This document shows positions 51,573-60,828 of a stretch of 64,000 bases of DNA, piece by piece. The stretch is from Streptomyces sp. ADI96-02 (lineage in GTDB: Bacteria > Actinomycetota > Actinomycetes > Streptomycetales > Streptomycetaceae): positions 3,601,314 through 3,665,313 of the forward strand of contig NZ_ML123034.1 of the NCBI RefSeq assembly GCF_003846185.1. The letters run 5' to 3'. The number at the start of each line of letters is the position of its first letter. The stretch's first letter is position 1. The notes under the pieces were generated by a model, which saw only the letters and a program-made list of their open reading frames with translations, searched no databases and was not told where the DNA came from. A program made the position numbers and the translations under genes.

Positions 51573-53168
51573 CTACTTCACGTTGACCCCGGTCCAGGTG
51601 GCCGAGACCGCCTTCAGCTCGGCGCTGTCCGCGCCGAACAGGTCGGTGGCCGCCTTCTCGGTCGCCACGCGGGCGCCCGCGTAGTCGGTGGTGGAGGTCA
51701 TGTAGACGGAGAGCGCCTTGTACCAGATCTGGTACGCCTTCTCGCGGCCGATGCCGGTGAGCTCGGAGCCGTCGGAGGTCGCCGAGTCGTAGTCGACGCC
51801 GTTGACGGTCTTCTTTCCGCTGCCCTCGGCGAGCAGGTAGAAGAAGTGGTTGGCGACGCCGGAGGAGTGGTGGACGTCGAGGTCGCCGAGCTTCTCGTCC
51901 CAGAAGTCCGCCGAGCTGCCGTCCTTGCTGGGCTTGTCCATGTAGCGCAGCGGGGTGCCGTCGCCGTTGATGTCGATCTTCTCGCCGATGAGGTAGTCGC
52001 CGGCGTCCGTGGTGTTGTCGGCGAAGAACTCCACCGAGGTGCCGAGGATGTCGCTGGTCGCCTCGTTGAGCCCGCCGGACTCGCCGGCGTAGTCCAGCTT
52101 GGCCGTGGCCGAGGTGAGGCCGTGCGTCATCTCGTGGCCCGCGACGTCGATGGCGGTCAGCGCGCTCTTGTTGTCCGCGCCGTCCCCGTACGTCATGCAG
52201 AAGCAGCTGTCGTCCCAGAACGCGTTCACGTAGGCGTCGCCGTAGTGGACCCGGGAGTACGCGGCCTTGCCGTCGCCCGCGATGCCGTCGCGGCCGAGGG
52301 CGGTCTTGTAGAAGTCCCAGGTCTTCGCGGCGCCGTAGTGCGCGTCGACGGCGGCGGTCTGCCGGTCGTCGCCCGCGCCGTTGCCCCAGGTGTCGTCGGC
52401 GTCCGTGATCAGGTCGCCGGTGCCGGAGGTGCCCTGCTTCAGGTCGTACGTCTTGTGGCCGCCGCGGTCGCCGTCGGTCAGCTCGAAGCCCGAGCCGCCC
52501 TTGGCGGTGGTCAGCTCGACCTCGCCGCTGTACTGGCTGTTGCCGACGCCGGTCTCCACCGCCTCGTAGCGGTGCAGCTTCTTGCCCGTGGCGGCGTCGG
52601 TGATGGTGTGGACGCGGCTGGGCGTGCCGTCCTTCCGCACGCCGGAGGCGACCGACTCGAAGGCGAGGACGGGCTTGCCGCCGCCCGCCCAGATCACCTT
52701 GCGGGCGCCGGCCGCGCTCTTCAGCTCCGGCGTGGTCGAGGGCACGGATATCTCGGCCTTCGTCGCCTTGTCCACGCCCGTGAGGTCGCCGTCGGCGGCG
52801 GTGTGCGTGACCAGGTCGCCGCCGAGGACGGGCAGTCCGTCGTAGGTGCGCTCGTAGCGGGTGTGCACCGCGCCCCGGGCGTCCTTGATCACGTCGCGGA
52901 CGATCAGCTTCTCCCGGCCGCCGAGGCCGAGGGCCTTCGCCGCCGAAGCGGTTCGCGTCTGTGCCGACTTGATCGCGGCGGTGCGCTGTGCGGAGGGGTT
53001 CACGCCGAGCGCCGCGGCCGTGGAGGCGGCGGGGGCGGGCGTGGAGGGGTCGGCTGCGGGGGCGGCGACGGCCGCTCCCGCCTGGAGGCCGGCGACCACC
53101 ATCGCGGCGGTGGCGGCGAGTGCCGCGAGCCGGCGGGTGGTGCGGTGGGGGGTGGTGTGGAGGTTCAT
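51573..53168 (-). CDS. M4-family (thermolysin-like) neutral metalloprotease
   Basis: 531 residues from ATG at 53168 (CGGAGAAG upstream). A signal peptide (ALAATAAMVVAGLQAGAAVAA) is followed by the FTP/PepSY propeptide (YERTYDGLPVLGGDLVTHT) and the catalytic domain: VNAFWDDSCFCMTYGDG, VAGHEMTHGLTSATAKLDY with HExTH, GGLNEATSDILGTSVEFF with the third zinc ligand Glu, and DVHHSSGVANHFFYLL with the transition-state His. It is an extracellular zinc protease activated by propeptide removal. Confidence 0.95.
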   Translation of the reverse strand: MNLHTTPHRTTRRLAALAATAAMVVAGLQAGAAVAAPAADPSTPAPAASTAAALGVNPSAQRTAAIKSAQTRTASAAKALGLGGREKLIVRDVIKDARGAVHTRYERTYDGLPVLGGDLVTHTAADGDLTGVDKATKAEISVPSTTPELKSAAGARKVIWAGGGKPVLAFESVASGVRKDGTPSRVHTITDAATGKKLHRYEAVETGVGNSQYSGEVELTTAKGGSGFELTDGDRGGHKTYDLKQGTSGTGDLITDADDTWGNGAGDDRQTAAVDAHYGAAKTWDFYKTALGRDGIAGDGKAAYSRVHYGDAYVNAFWDDSCFCMTYGDGADNKSALTAIDVAGHEMTHGLTSATAKLDYAGESGGLNEATSDILGTSVEFFADNTTDAGDYLIGEKIDINGDGTPLRYMDKPSKDGSSADFWDEKLGDLDVHHSSGVANHFFYLLAEGSGKKTVNGVDYDSATSDGSELTGIGREKAYQIWYKALSVYMTSTTDYAGARVATEKAATDLFGADSAELKAVSATWTGVNVK

Positions 53169-53460
53169 TCGTCTTCTCCGTCGGTCGTCCTGTGGGGGGA
53201 CTACGAGCGGAGAGCGTGCCACCGAATGACGGGTGTTGACGGGGTCGCGACAATTGCCTCACAAGTTTTTGACCAGCTCTTGTACGACTGGGGCCGCTTT
53301 CTGTCCGCTATTCGGTGAACTGGTGTGATTGGCGAACAGGACGGCGGCGACGGCGGCGATATGACGGGGCGTGGCATGCGGGAGCCCCGGGCCGACGGGC
53401 GTGGCACGCCGGAGCCCCCGGCCGCCGACGCGACCGGGGGCTCCGACAGGAGGGCTCGGG

Positions 53461-54036
53461 TCAGAGGTTGACGCCGAAGTCCTGGGCGATGCCGCGCAGG
53501 CCCGAGGCGTAGCCCTGGCCGACCGCGCGGAACTTCCACTCGGCGCCGTTGCGGTAGAGCTCGCCGAAGACCATGGCGGTCTCGGTGGCGGCGTCCTCGC
53601 TCAGGTCGTAGCGGGCGATCTCGCCGCCGCCGGCCTGGTTGAGGATGCGGATGAACGCGTTGCGGACCTGGCCGAAGTTCTGGCTGCGGGCCTCGGCGTC
53701 GTAGATGGAGACCGGGAAGACGATCTTGTCGACGTCGGCCGGCAGACCCGCCAGGTTGACGTTGATCTGCTCGTCGTCGCCCTCGCCCTCACCCGTGACG
53801 TTGTCACCGGTGTGCACGATGGTCTGGTCCGGCGTCGACTTGTTGTTGAAGAAGACGAAGTGGCCGTCGGAGACGACCTTGCCCGCCGCGGTGACCGCGA
53901 TCGCCGAGGCGTCGAGGTCGAAGTCGGTGCCGGTGGTGGTGCGGACGTCCCAGCCGAGGCCGACCGTGACGGCGGTCAGGCCCGGGGCCTCCTTGGTGAG
54001 CGAGACGTTGCCGCCCTTGGACAGGCTTACTGCCAT
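53461..54036 (-). CDS. TerD-family stress/tellurite-resistance protein
   Basis: 191 residues from ATG at 54036 (GGAAAGGGA upstream). [79 protein letters not shown] and [20 protein letters not shown] are the TerD calcium-binding domain. Streptomyces carry many terD copies; they act in calcium and membrane stress and tellurite tolerance. No other ter genes adjoin this copy. Confidence 0.95.
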   Translation of the reverse strand: MAVSLSKGGNVSLTKEAPGLTAVTVGLGWDVRTTTGTDFDLDASAIAVTAAGKVVSDGHFVFFNNKSTPDQTIVHTGDNVTGEGEGDDEQINVNLAGLPADVDKIVFPVSIYDAEARSQNFGQVRNAFIRILNQAGGGEIARYDLSEDAATETAMVFGELYRNGAEWKFRAVGQGYASGLRGIAQDFGVNL

Positions 54037-54243
54037 GGGAAGTCCCTTTCCTCGTCGTGTGCGGGATTTCGTGCTGTTCACGAAAGCTACCGTCACCCGT
54101 CCTAACGCAAGGAGCAGACCACGAGGTTCCTGGTTCTTTACTTTGTTTGCCGAACCTCCGGGCTGGCGGCCCGCACGGCTGTGCGGGAACGAATCACGCG
54201 ACCGGGCAAAAGAAGGTGACGAACGCGGTGCGCGGCAGGGACC

Positions 54244-54678
54244 ATGGGTGTCATGTCCGGGCCCTATGTCATCCGCGGTTCGGTCTCCCTGCCGGAGGCC
54301 GAGCTGATGTGGCGTTTCTCGCGCTCCTCCGGACCGGGCGGCCAGCACGTCAACACCAGCGACTCCCAGGTGGAGCTGCGCTTCGACCTCGCGGCGACGG
54401 ACGCGCTGCCCGACGTCTGGAAGGCGCGGGCGCTGGAGCGGCTGGCGGGCCGCCTGGTGGGCGGGGTGGTGTCCGTACGGGCCTCCGAGCACCGCTCCCA
54501 GTGGCGCAACCGCGAGACGGCCGCCGTCCGCCTGGCCGCCCTGCTGGCCGAGGCCACGGCGCCGCCGCCGAAGCCGCGGATCAAGCGGAAGGTCCCGCGC
54601 GGGATCAACGAGCGCAGGCTGCGCGAGAAGAAGCAGCGCGGCGACACCAAGCGGGGCCGCTCCGGCCGCGACTGGTAG
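54244..54678 (+). CDS. arfB: Peptidyl-tRNA hydrolase ArfB, ribosome rescue
   Basis: 144 residues from ATG at 54244 (CAGGGACC upstream); an in-frame ATG at 54253 lacks a ribosome site. [20 protein letters not shown] contains the GGQ motif of release factors that hydrolyses peptidyl-tRNA; the basic tail [18 protein letters not shown] binds the empty mRNA channel. ArfB frees stalled ribosomes without a stop codon. Confidence 0.92.
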   Translation: MGVMSGPYVIRGSVSLPEAELMWRFSRSSGPGGQHVNTSDSQVELRFDLAATDALPDVWKARALERLAGRLVGGVVSVRASEHRSQWRNRETAAVRLAALLAEATAPPPKPRIKRKVPRGINERRLREKKQRGDTKRGRSGRDW

Positions 54679-54740
54679 CAGCCGGCCGCGAACCGGGGGC
54701 GGCGCGGCGGGGGAGCCGGCGCGCGAGCGGGTTCCCGCCG

Positions 54741-54802
54741 GACGCCTCGGCCGAGCTGCCCGCTACCGGCCCCTACGCCTCAGCCCAGCTGCCGGTAGCG
54801 GC
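54741..54802. repeat. Imperfect 33-bp repeat spanning the flavin reductase stop codon
   Basis: GACGCCTCGGCCGAGCTGCC (54741 on) is matched by TACGCCTCAGCCCAGCTGCC (54774 on), the latter containing the complement of the stop codon and last codons. The similarity extends over about 30 bp. Confidence 0.8.
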
Positions 54803-55340
54803 CCTTGAAGTACGCCAGCGGGTCGCCGTCCGCGCTGGGCAGCCGGGCCGTGAGGACGCGGCCGATCACCAGCGTGTGGTCCCCGGCCACCACCCGCTGC
54901 TCCGTGCGGCACTCCAGCGTCGCCAGCGCTCCGCCGATCAGCGGCGCGTGCGTCACCTCGCCCCGGACGTACGCGACGTCCTCGAACAGCAGCCGGTCGC
55001 TGATGCGGCCCTTCATGGCGAACCGTCCGGCGATGTGCCGCTGGCTCGCGGCGAGGACGGACACGGCCCACAGCGGCTGCTCGGAGAGCAGGTCGTCCAT
55101 CCGGGAGTCGTTGCGCAGGCTCACCGTCACCAGCGGCGGGTCCAGGGACACCGACATGAAGGCGGTCGCCGTCATCCCGACGTCCTCCCCGCGGCCGTGC
55201 TCGTCGAGCGGCGGCTCCTGGGCGGTGACCAGCACCACCCCCGCGGCCAGCCGCGCGAGTGCTGAACGGAACTCGTCGTTGCTCACCCCCTCAGCATGGG
55301 GGACGGGCTCGGAACCGGAGGAGGTCTTCGTCTGCAACAC
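54780..55340 (-). CDS. Flavin reductase (FMN-binding split barrel)
   Basis: 186 residues from GTG at 55340. DEFRSALARLAAGVVLVTAQ, GMTATAFMSVSLDPPLVTVS, LLSEQPLWAVSVLAASQRHI, LATLECRTEQRVVAGDHTL and DPLAYFKGRYRQLG are the signature of the HpaC/NtaB flavin reductase group that supplies FMNH2 or FADH2 to two-component monooxygenases. No monooxygenase partner is adjacent. Confidence 0.93.
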   Translation of the reverse strand: MLQTKTSSGSEPVPHAEGVSNDEFRSALARLAAGVVLVTAQEPPLDEHGRGEDVGMTATAFMSVSLDPPLVTVSLRNDSRMDDLLSEQPLWAVSVLAASQRHIAGRFAMKGRISDRLLFEDVAYVRGEVTHAPLIGGALATLECRTEQRVVAGDHTLVIGRVLTARLPSADGDPLAYFKGRYRQLG

Positions 55341-55529
55341 AACTGCACGCTAGCCGCGGGTGCGCCGCCGCCGCATCGGGCCACGGGACGAGGCCGGTCC
55401 TAGGACCGGGGTCCCGTCCGCAGTGGCGTCAGGCGGGCGATCACCGGGCGGCGGGCGTGCCGCCGCCGGATCTGCTCCAGGGAAACAGCGGGCCGTGTCA
55501 AGGGGCCGCGCGATATCTTGACCATCTGT
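55341..55529. other. First part of the divergent region before cdgB
   Basis: No gene seen; GC-rich DNA giving way to the AT-richer cdgB leader with its palindromes. Confidence 0.5.
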
Positions 55530-55545
55530 TGTGACTTGAGTCACA
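55530..55545. promoter_or_regulatory. Perfect palindrome upstream of cdgB (BldD-like site)
   Basis: TGTGAC-TTGA-GTCACA, 16 bp, perfect arms. BldD, which represses cdgB in S. coelicolor, recognises GTnAC-type half sites; this is a plausible match, not proven. Confidence 0.55.
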
Positions 55546-55596
55546 GAGTCCATTTTCCGCTGACCCTGTGTACCGGGTGCACAGCTCACTGTGATT

Positions 55597-55613
55597 CAGT
55601 GACCGTGACACTG
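55597..55613. promoter_or_regulatory. Second repeat element upstream of cdgB
   Basis: CAGTGACCGTGACACTG: direct GTGAC repeat within CAGTG/CACTG arms, about 60 bp before the start. Confidence 0.5.
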
Positions 55614-55672
55614 CAACAAGTACGTCGATATGAAACCTGGAGTTGCTGTCGAGGTCTCGGGGAGTGCGAGCA

Positions 55673-57346
55673 ATGGAGGCCGAGTCGGAGCCCTACGTCC
55701 GCCTTGCGACCATGCGGCAGCTGCACCAGGCCGTCGCTGATCTCAACACGGCGCGGAGTCTCGCGGATACGCTGCAGACCGTGGCCGACGGCATCGTCAC
55801 CGGTCTCGGCTACGAGCTGGGCTGCGTCAACCTGGTCCGCCCCGACGGCGACCTCGTCATCGCCGCCTTCGCGGGCAACGCCGCCGCCGAAGCCCTGATC
55901 ACCGGCCGCGTCGGCTCCCGCGCCTCGTGGGAGCGCCGGCTGAGCATGGGCGAGGCGTGGGACCAGCTGCGGTTCATCCCGCACACCGAGGGCTGGGTCC
56001 TGCTCGACGACGACGTACCGCAGTGGCACACCGAGGGGCCCGAGCCGCGGTTCGAGGACGAGTGGCATCCGCTGGACCGGCTGTACGCCCCGATGTACGC
56101 CTCCGGCGGTGGCCGGGACCTCCTCGGCGTCATATCCGTGGACCGGCCGCGCAACGGGCGGCGCCCCGGCGCGTGGGGCCGCGAGGCGCTCCAGATGTAC
56201 GCGTCCCAGGCGGCCATCGCGATCAGCAACGCCCGTCTGCGGGCGAACATGCAGCGCGCCCTGGTCCGGCTGGAGCGCGAGCAGCAGGCGCTGCGGGCCA
56301 GCGAGGAGTCCTTCCGCCAGGCGTTCGAGTACGCGCCGAGCGGCATGGCCGTCGCGGAGATGGGCGGCGACCAGCACGGCAGGCTGCTGCGCACCAACGA
56401 CGCGCTGTGCCGGCTGCTCGGCCGGCCCGCCTCCGTCCTGCGCCGCTACTCCTTCGCCGACCTGGTCCACCCCGAGGACGTCGGCACCCTCCTGCGCACC
56501 TCGGCCGAGGGCGGCCGGGCGGAGCTGCGGCTCGCCCGCCGGGACGGCACCTACCTCTGGGTCTCCCTGCGGAACTCGGTCGTCGCCGACACCGCCGACG
56601 GGCCGCGCTTCCTGCTCACCCACGTCGAGGACATCGAGGAACGCAAGCGCCACGAGCTGAACCTCGCCCACCGCGCCTCGCACGACGCGCTCACCGGTCT
56701 GCCCAACAGCGCCGAGCTGCGCTCGCGCCTCGCCGCCCGGCTGTGCGAGCGGCCCCACTCGCCCACCGCGTCGGCCGTCGAGGCGCTGGACGCGGCGTAC
56801 GGAGGCGTCGACTCGGCCCCGGCCCACGGCTACCAGCCCGACGGGTACGAGGGCTACGACGGCTACGACGGGGACACGATGCCCGGCGACGGGCCCTTCG
56901 ACCACCATGTGCACGCCGTCGCCCCCTACCCGGAGCACGGCGACGGGACGAAGGGGCTCGCGGTGCTCTTCTGCGACCTCGACGGCTTCAAGTCCATCAA
57001 CGACCGCTTCGGGCACCACACGGGTGACGCCGTGCTCATCGAGGTGGCGCGGCGGCTGAGCACCTGTGTACGCGACGGTGACACCGTCGCGCGGCTCGGA
57101 GGTGACGAATTCGTCGTCCTCGCCGACGGCCTCGGCGCGGCGGACGCCGCTGACCTGGCCGTACGCCTGCGCAATGCCATCATTCCGCCCATTCGGGTCG
57201 ATGGCCGGGCCGTCCGCGTCGGGGCGAGCTTCGGCATCGGCTGGGCCGAGTGCGGGATGACGGCGGAAGAGGTGCTGCGCTCCGCCGACCAGCGGATGTA
57301 CGTCGAGAAGCGGTCCCGCTCGAAGGTTCACCGCAGGGCCGGGTGA
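55673..57346 (+). CDS. cdgB: Diguanylate cyclase CdgB (GAF-PAS-GGDEF)
   Basis: 557 residues from ATG at 55673 (GGGGAG upstream). A GAF domain (about 20-185: YELGCVNLVRPDGDLVIAAF, GVISVDRPRNGRRPG), a coiled helix, a PAS/PAC domain (SFRQAFEYAPSGMAVAEM, SFADLVHPEDVGTLL, VEDIEERKRHELN), then GGDEF. An insert of some 70 residues rich in Gly, Tyr, Asp separates DALTGLPNS from LAVLFCDLDGFKSINDRFG. The catalytic ARLGGDEFVVLADG is intact and RDGD five residues earlier is a full I-site for product inhibition. It makes c-di-GMP, the BldD ligand that holds back development. Confidence 0.95.
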   Translation: MEAESEPYVRLATMRQLHQAVADLNTARSLADTLQTVADGIVTGLGYELGCVNLVRPDGDLVIAAFAGNAAAEALITGRVGSRASWERRLSMGEAWDQLRFIPHTEGWVLLDDDVPQWHTEGPEPRFEDEWHPLDRLYAPMYASGGGRDLLGVISVDRPRNGRRPGAWGREALQMYASQAAIAISNARLRANMQRALVRLEREQQALRASEESFRQAFEYAPSGMAVAEMGGDQHGRLLRTNDALCRLLGRPASVLRRYSFADLVHPEDVGTLLRTSAEGGRAELRLARRDGTYLWVSLRNSVVADTADGPRFLLTHVEDIEERKRHELNLAHRASHDALTGLPNSAELRSRLAARLCERPHSPTASAVEALDAAYGGVDSAPAHGYQPDGYEGYDGYDGDTMPGDGPFDHHVHAVAPYPEHGDGTKGLAVLFCDLDGFKSINDRFGHHTGDAVLIEVARRLSTCVRDGDTVARLGGDEFVVLADGLGAADAADLAVRLRNAIIPPIRVDGRAVRVGASFGIGWAECGMTAEEVLRSADQRMYVEKRSRSKVHRRAG

Positions 57347-57489
57347 CGTTCGCCGGGCCTTCGTCCCGGGCCCCGTGCCCGTTCGCGCGGACCGGTGCGC
57401 GGGCGGACGCGCCATCCGGACGGTGCTCCGTTCGAGGTAGGCTCGGCCGGTCGGCGACGGCTGGCGAGATGGTGAGGAGTGACCCAGGG

Positions 57490-58479
57490 ATGACGGCCGG
57501 AAACAACGGCGCGAGCAAGCCCGAGGACGACGATCCGTTCGGCTACCTGTACGCGGACGGACAGGCGGCAGGCGCCCAGCCGCCCGGCCAGGGCGGCTAC
57601 GGCTACCCGGGTCCGGCCGCGCAGCCGGGCGTGCCCAGGACGTCGTACAACCAGGTGCGGACCGTCGGCGAGCGCCAGTACGGGCAGCAGCAGGTCCCGC
57701 CCCAGCAGGGCTACGGCTACCCGCCCCAGCAGCAGTACGGCCAGCAGTCCGCACCGCAGTACACCCGGCCGAACGCCCAGTACGCCGCGCCCGAGACCCA
57801 CCCCGGCGGCGCGCCCGCCGGGCAGGGCGGCCGGGGCGGCGGCACGGGCCGCGGCGGCCCGAACACCAAGGCACTGCTCATCGCGGCGGTCGCCGTGGTC
57901 GCGGTCGTCCTCATCGGGATCGGCGCGGCGCTGCTGACCGGCGAGGACGGCGACGAGAACACGGCGCGGGAGGAGACCGGATCGTCGGCCGGGCCCGCCG
58001 GTGAGGTCGAGGAGTCCAAGAAGCCGCCGAAGGCCGAGGAGCCGCCCAAGCCGGTCGAGCTGCCCAAGCAGGACGCGGCGACGCTGACGCTCGGCGGCAC
58101 GGCGTCCCTGGACAGCACGGTCAAGGGCGCCAAGGGCGCGAACGGCAACTACATCAACCTGAACGAGGTCGGCCGGTCGGCCACCTGGACGGTCGAGGTG
58201 CCGGAGGCCGGCGCGTACACCCTGTACGTGACGTACGGCGTGCCCGGCAAGGACGCGAAGACGACCCTGACGGTCAACGCGCAGGATCCCCGCTCCATCA
58301 ACATGAAGAACTTCGCGAACGCCCCGGAGGGCGATCTGGCGAAGGGCTGGACCAACACGTACGCGTACGTCCAGCTCGACAAGGGCTCCAACACGCTCAA
58401 GCTGTCCTGCGAGACCGGCGACCAGTGCGACGCCAACCTCGACCAGTTGGAGCTGAAGTCGGGGCACGGCACGTCCTGA
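57490..58479 (+). CDS. Membrane-anchored carbohydrate-binding (CBM6/35-like) protein
   Basis: 329 residues from ATG at 57490 (GAGGAG 12 bp upstream). The first 125 residues are Gln/Gly/Tyr/Pro-rich and cytoplasmic (PPQQGYGYPPQQQYGQQ). One membrane span (LLIAAVAVVAVVLIGIGAALL) is followed by a charged Pro/Glu/Lys linker and a beta-sandwich (ATLTLGGTASLDSTVKGAKG, YINLNEVGRSATWTVEVPEA, GAYTLYVTYGVPGKD, LKLSCETGDQCDANLDQLEL) like family 6/35 binding modules. It would display a sugar-binding domain outside, possibly on cell-wall polymers. Confidence 0.78.
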   Translation: MTAGNNGASKPEDDDPFGYLYADGQAAGAQPPGQGGYGYPGPAAQPGVPRTSYNQVRTVGERQYGQQQVPPQQGYGYPPQQQYGQQSAPQYTRPNAQYAAPETHPGGAPAGQGGRGGGTGRGGPNTKALLIAAVAVVAVVLIGIGAALLTGEDGDENTAREETGSSAGPAGEVEESKKPPKAEEPPKPVELPKQDAATLTLGGTASLDSTVKGAKGANGNYINLNEVGRSATWTVEVPEAGAYTLYVTYGVPGKDAKTTLTVNAQDPRSINMKNFANAPEGDLAKGWTNTYAYVQLDKGSNTLKLSCETGDQCDANLDQLELKSGHGTS

Positions 58480-58549
58480 TCCCACTCCGTCACCACCCAG
58501 CCGTCCTGCCGTCCGGCGGCGCCCCCGAGGCGTCGCCGGACGCGGCGTT

Positions 58550-59476
58550 TCAGGGCGTGGGCGGGTACGGCTCGACCGTGACGCGTTCCAGGAGCTCCGC
58601 GTAGGCGGCGGAGTCGAACTCCCCGGCGGCCGGGGCGAGGACGGTGGCCGCCGAGAGGGCCACGGCCCGGGCCAGCCGGTCCGGCCAGGCCAGCTTCTCG
58701 ACCAGCGCGGAGAGCAGTCCGGCCACCGCCGAATCGCCCGCGCCGGTCGGATTGCCCCGCACGGCGGCGGGCGGGGCGGCCCGCCAGCCGCCCTCCGGGG
58801 TGATGGCGAGCACGCCGTCCGGCCCCAGGGAGGCGACGACGGCGTGCGCGCCGCGCCGCCGGGCGTCGTTCGCCGCGCGCAGCGGCTCGCGGGCCCCGGT
58901 CAGCTGGGCCAGTTCGTCCGCGTTCGGCTTCACCAGGTCGGGGCGGGCGGCGATGCCGCGGCGCAGCGGTTCGCCGCTGGTGTCGAGCAGGACCGGGACG
59001 CGGGCGGCGCGGGCGATCCGGACCAGCTCGGCGTACGCGCCGACGTGGATGCCGGGCGGCAGGCTGCCGCAGAGGGCGATCGCGTCGGCCTCGGCGGCCA
59101 GTTCGGTGTAGGCCGTGAGGAAGGCGGCCCACTCCTCGGTGCTGACCTGCGGTCCCGGCTCGTTGAGCTGGGTGGTGTCGCCGCTGGAGCGGTCGGTGAT
59201 CGCGAGCGTGCGGCGGGTGTTCCCGGCGACCGGGACGAGCGCGTCGCGGGGCGCGAGCGGCGCGAGGAGGTCGCGCAGGACGGCCCCGGTGGTGCCGCCG
59301 GCGAAGCCGGTGACCACGCTCTCGTGGCCCAGCTCGGCGAGCACCCGGGCGACGTTGAGCCCCTTGCCGCCGGGGCGCTCGGACACCTCGCCGACCCGGT
59401 GGCTGCTGTGCGGGACGAGTGCGTCGACGGTGTAGGTGACGTCGAGCGCGGTGTTCAGAGTGACGGTCAGGATCAC
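58550..59476 (-). CDS. PfkB-family 1-phosphofructokinase-like hexose kinase
   Basis: 308 residues from GTG at 59476. VTLNTALDVTYTVDALVPHS, ERPGGKGLNVARVLAELG, GFAGGTTGAVLRDLLAP, LLDTSGEPLRRGIAARPDLV, KPNADELAQLTG and the anion-hole NPTGAGDSAVAGLL are the LacC/FruK subgroup that phosphorylates fructose-1-P or tagatose-6-P. Beside nagA it may serve aminosugar or galactosamine catabolism, but its own substrate is undetermined. Confidence 0.9.
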   Translation of the reverse strand: MILTVTLNTALDVTYTVDALVPHSSHRVGEVSERPGGKGLNVARVLAELGHESVVTGFAGGTTGAVLRDLLAPLAPRDALVPVAGNTRRTLAITDRSSGDTTQLNEPGPQVSTEEWAAFLTAYTELAAEADAIALCGSLPPGIHVGAYAELVRIARAARVPVLLDTSGEPLRRGIAARPDLVKPNADELAQLTGAREPLRAANDARRRGAHAVVASLGPDGVLAITPEGGWRAAPPAAVRGNPTGAGDSAVAGLLSALVEKLAWPDRLARAVALSAATVLAPAAGEFDSAAYAELLERVTVEPYPPTP

Positions 59477-59620
59477 CTGTACCGACCCCTCCTTCGATCC
59501 GTGGCCCCCGGCGGTACGAGCCCGCCTCCGGTGAGCGCGAGCCTGGTGATCATGTCAAAGAGACGGCGGACGGCCCAGCCCCGGGGACCGACCGCCATCT
59601 CTTCGTTACGTGCGCGCGCG

Positions 59621-59663
59621 CCGGGACCGCGCGCCGCGACCGCGCCTCGGGGCGCGGTCCCGG
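59621..59663. terminator. Terminator after nagA
   Basis: CCGGGACCGCGC (59621-59632) pairs with GCGCGGTCCCGG (59652-59663); an alternative inner hairpin GACCGCGCC/GGCGCGGTC is possible. Confidence 0.75.
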
Positions 59664-59673
59664 GCGGCCGTGC

Positions 59674-60828
59674 TCACGCCGTCTTGGGCTCGATGATCCA
59701 CTCGCCGCGGCGCATGACGCCCTTGAGGACGAAGTCCTCGTCGAGGACGACCAGGTCGGCGTCCTTGCCCGGCTCCAGCGAGCCCACCCGGTCGTCGACG
59801 CCGAGCAGCCGGGCGGGGGTGGCGGAGATGGAGCGGACGACGTCCTCGACCGGGAGCCGGTCGACGGTCACGGCCCGGCGGAACGCGGTGTCCAGGGTGA
59901 GGGTGGAGCCCGCGATGGAGCCGCCCTCCACCAGCCGGGCGACGCCGTCGGTGACCTCGACGGCGAGCGGCCCGAGCTGGTAGCGCCCGTCGCCGAAGCC
60001 GGCCGCGTCCATGGCGTCGGTGATCAGCGCCACCCGGTCCGCGCCCTTGTGGTGGTAGGCCAGCCCCAGGGTGGCCGGGTGCAGGTGGGTGCCGTCGTTG
60101 ATCAGCTCGACGGTGATCCGCTCGTCCTCCAGGAGGGCGGCGATCGGGCCCGGATCGCGGTGCGCCAGCGGAGGCATCGCGTTGAAGAGGTGCGTGGCGA
60201 CGGTGGCGCCGGCGTCGATCGCCGCGACGGTCTGCTCGTACGTGGCGTCGGTGTGGCCGATCGCGGCGATCACCCCGTGCTCGGCGAGCAGCCGCACCGA
60301 GTCGATGCCGCCGGGCAGTTCGGTGGCGAGCGTGACCATCCGGGCGGTGCCGCGGGCGGCGTCCAGCAGCTTGCGGACCTCGGCCGGGTCCGGGTGGCGC
60401 AGCAGCCTCTCGCTGTGGGCGCCCTTGCGGCACGGCGAGATGAACGGGCCCTCGAAGTGGATGCCGGCCAGGTCGCCCTGCTCGACCAGTTCGGACAGGA
60501 CGCCGGCGCGGTGGGCCAGGAAGTCCAGCTCGCCGGTGACGGTGGAGGCGACCAGGGTGGTGGTGCCGTGCTCGCGGTGCGTACGGACGCCGGTGAGGAC
60601 CTCCTCCACGGTGCCGGAGGTGAAGGACGCGCCGCCGCCGCCGTGGTTGTGCAGGTCGACGAAGCCGGGGACCACCCAGTGGCCGGTGAGGTCGACGGTC
60701 CGGGCGCTCTCCGGCGCGCTGCCGGAGATCCGGGCGCCCTCCACGGCCACTCTGCCGTCCTCGACGGTGCCGGTGGGGAGCACCACCCGGGCGCCGGCGA
60801 GAACGGTTCTTTCTGCGCGTGGGGCCAT
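59674..60828 (-). CDS. nagA: N-acetylglucosamine-6-phosphate deacetylase
   Basis: 384 residues from ATG at 60828, overlapping the nagK stop by one base (TGATG). Amidohydrolase fold: GFVDLHNHGGGGASF (metal site), IHFEGPFISPCRKGAH (Glu ligand), AAIGHTDATYEQ, THLFNAMPPLAHRDPG and the catalytic Asp in LITDAMDAAGFGDG. It converts GlcNAc-6-P to GlcN-6-P, the effector of DasR, so its level feeds back on the regulon. Operon nagK-nagA under a dre-like site. Confidence 0.96.
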   Translation of the reverse strand: MAPRAERTVLAGARVVLPTGTVEDGRVAVEGARISGSAPESARTVDLTGHWVVPGFVDLHNHGGGGASFTSGTVEEVLTGVRTHREHGTTTLVASTVTGELDFLAHRAGVLSELVEQGDLAGIHFEGPFISPCRKGAHSERLLRHPDPAEVRKLLDAARGTARMVTLATELPGGIDSVRLLAEHGVIAAIGHTDATYEQTVAAIDAGATVATHLFNAMPPLAHRDPGPIAALLEDERITVELINDGTHLHPATLGLAYHHKGADRVALITDAMDAAGFGDGRYQLGPLAVEVTDGVARLVEGGSIAGSTLTLDTAFRRAVTVDRLPVEDVVRSISATPARLLGVDDRVGSLEPGKDADLVVLDEDFVLKGVMRRGEWIIEPKTA

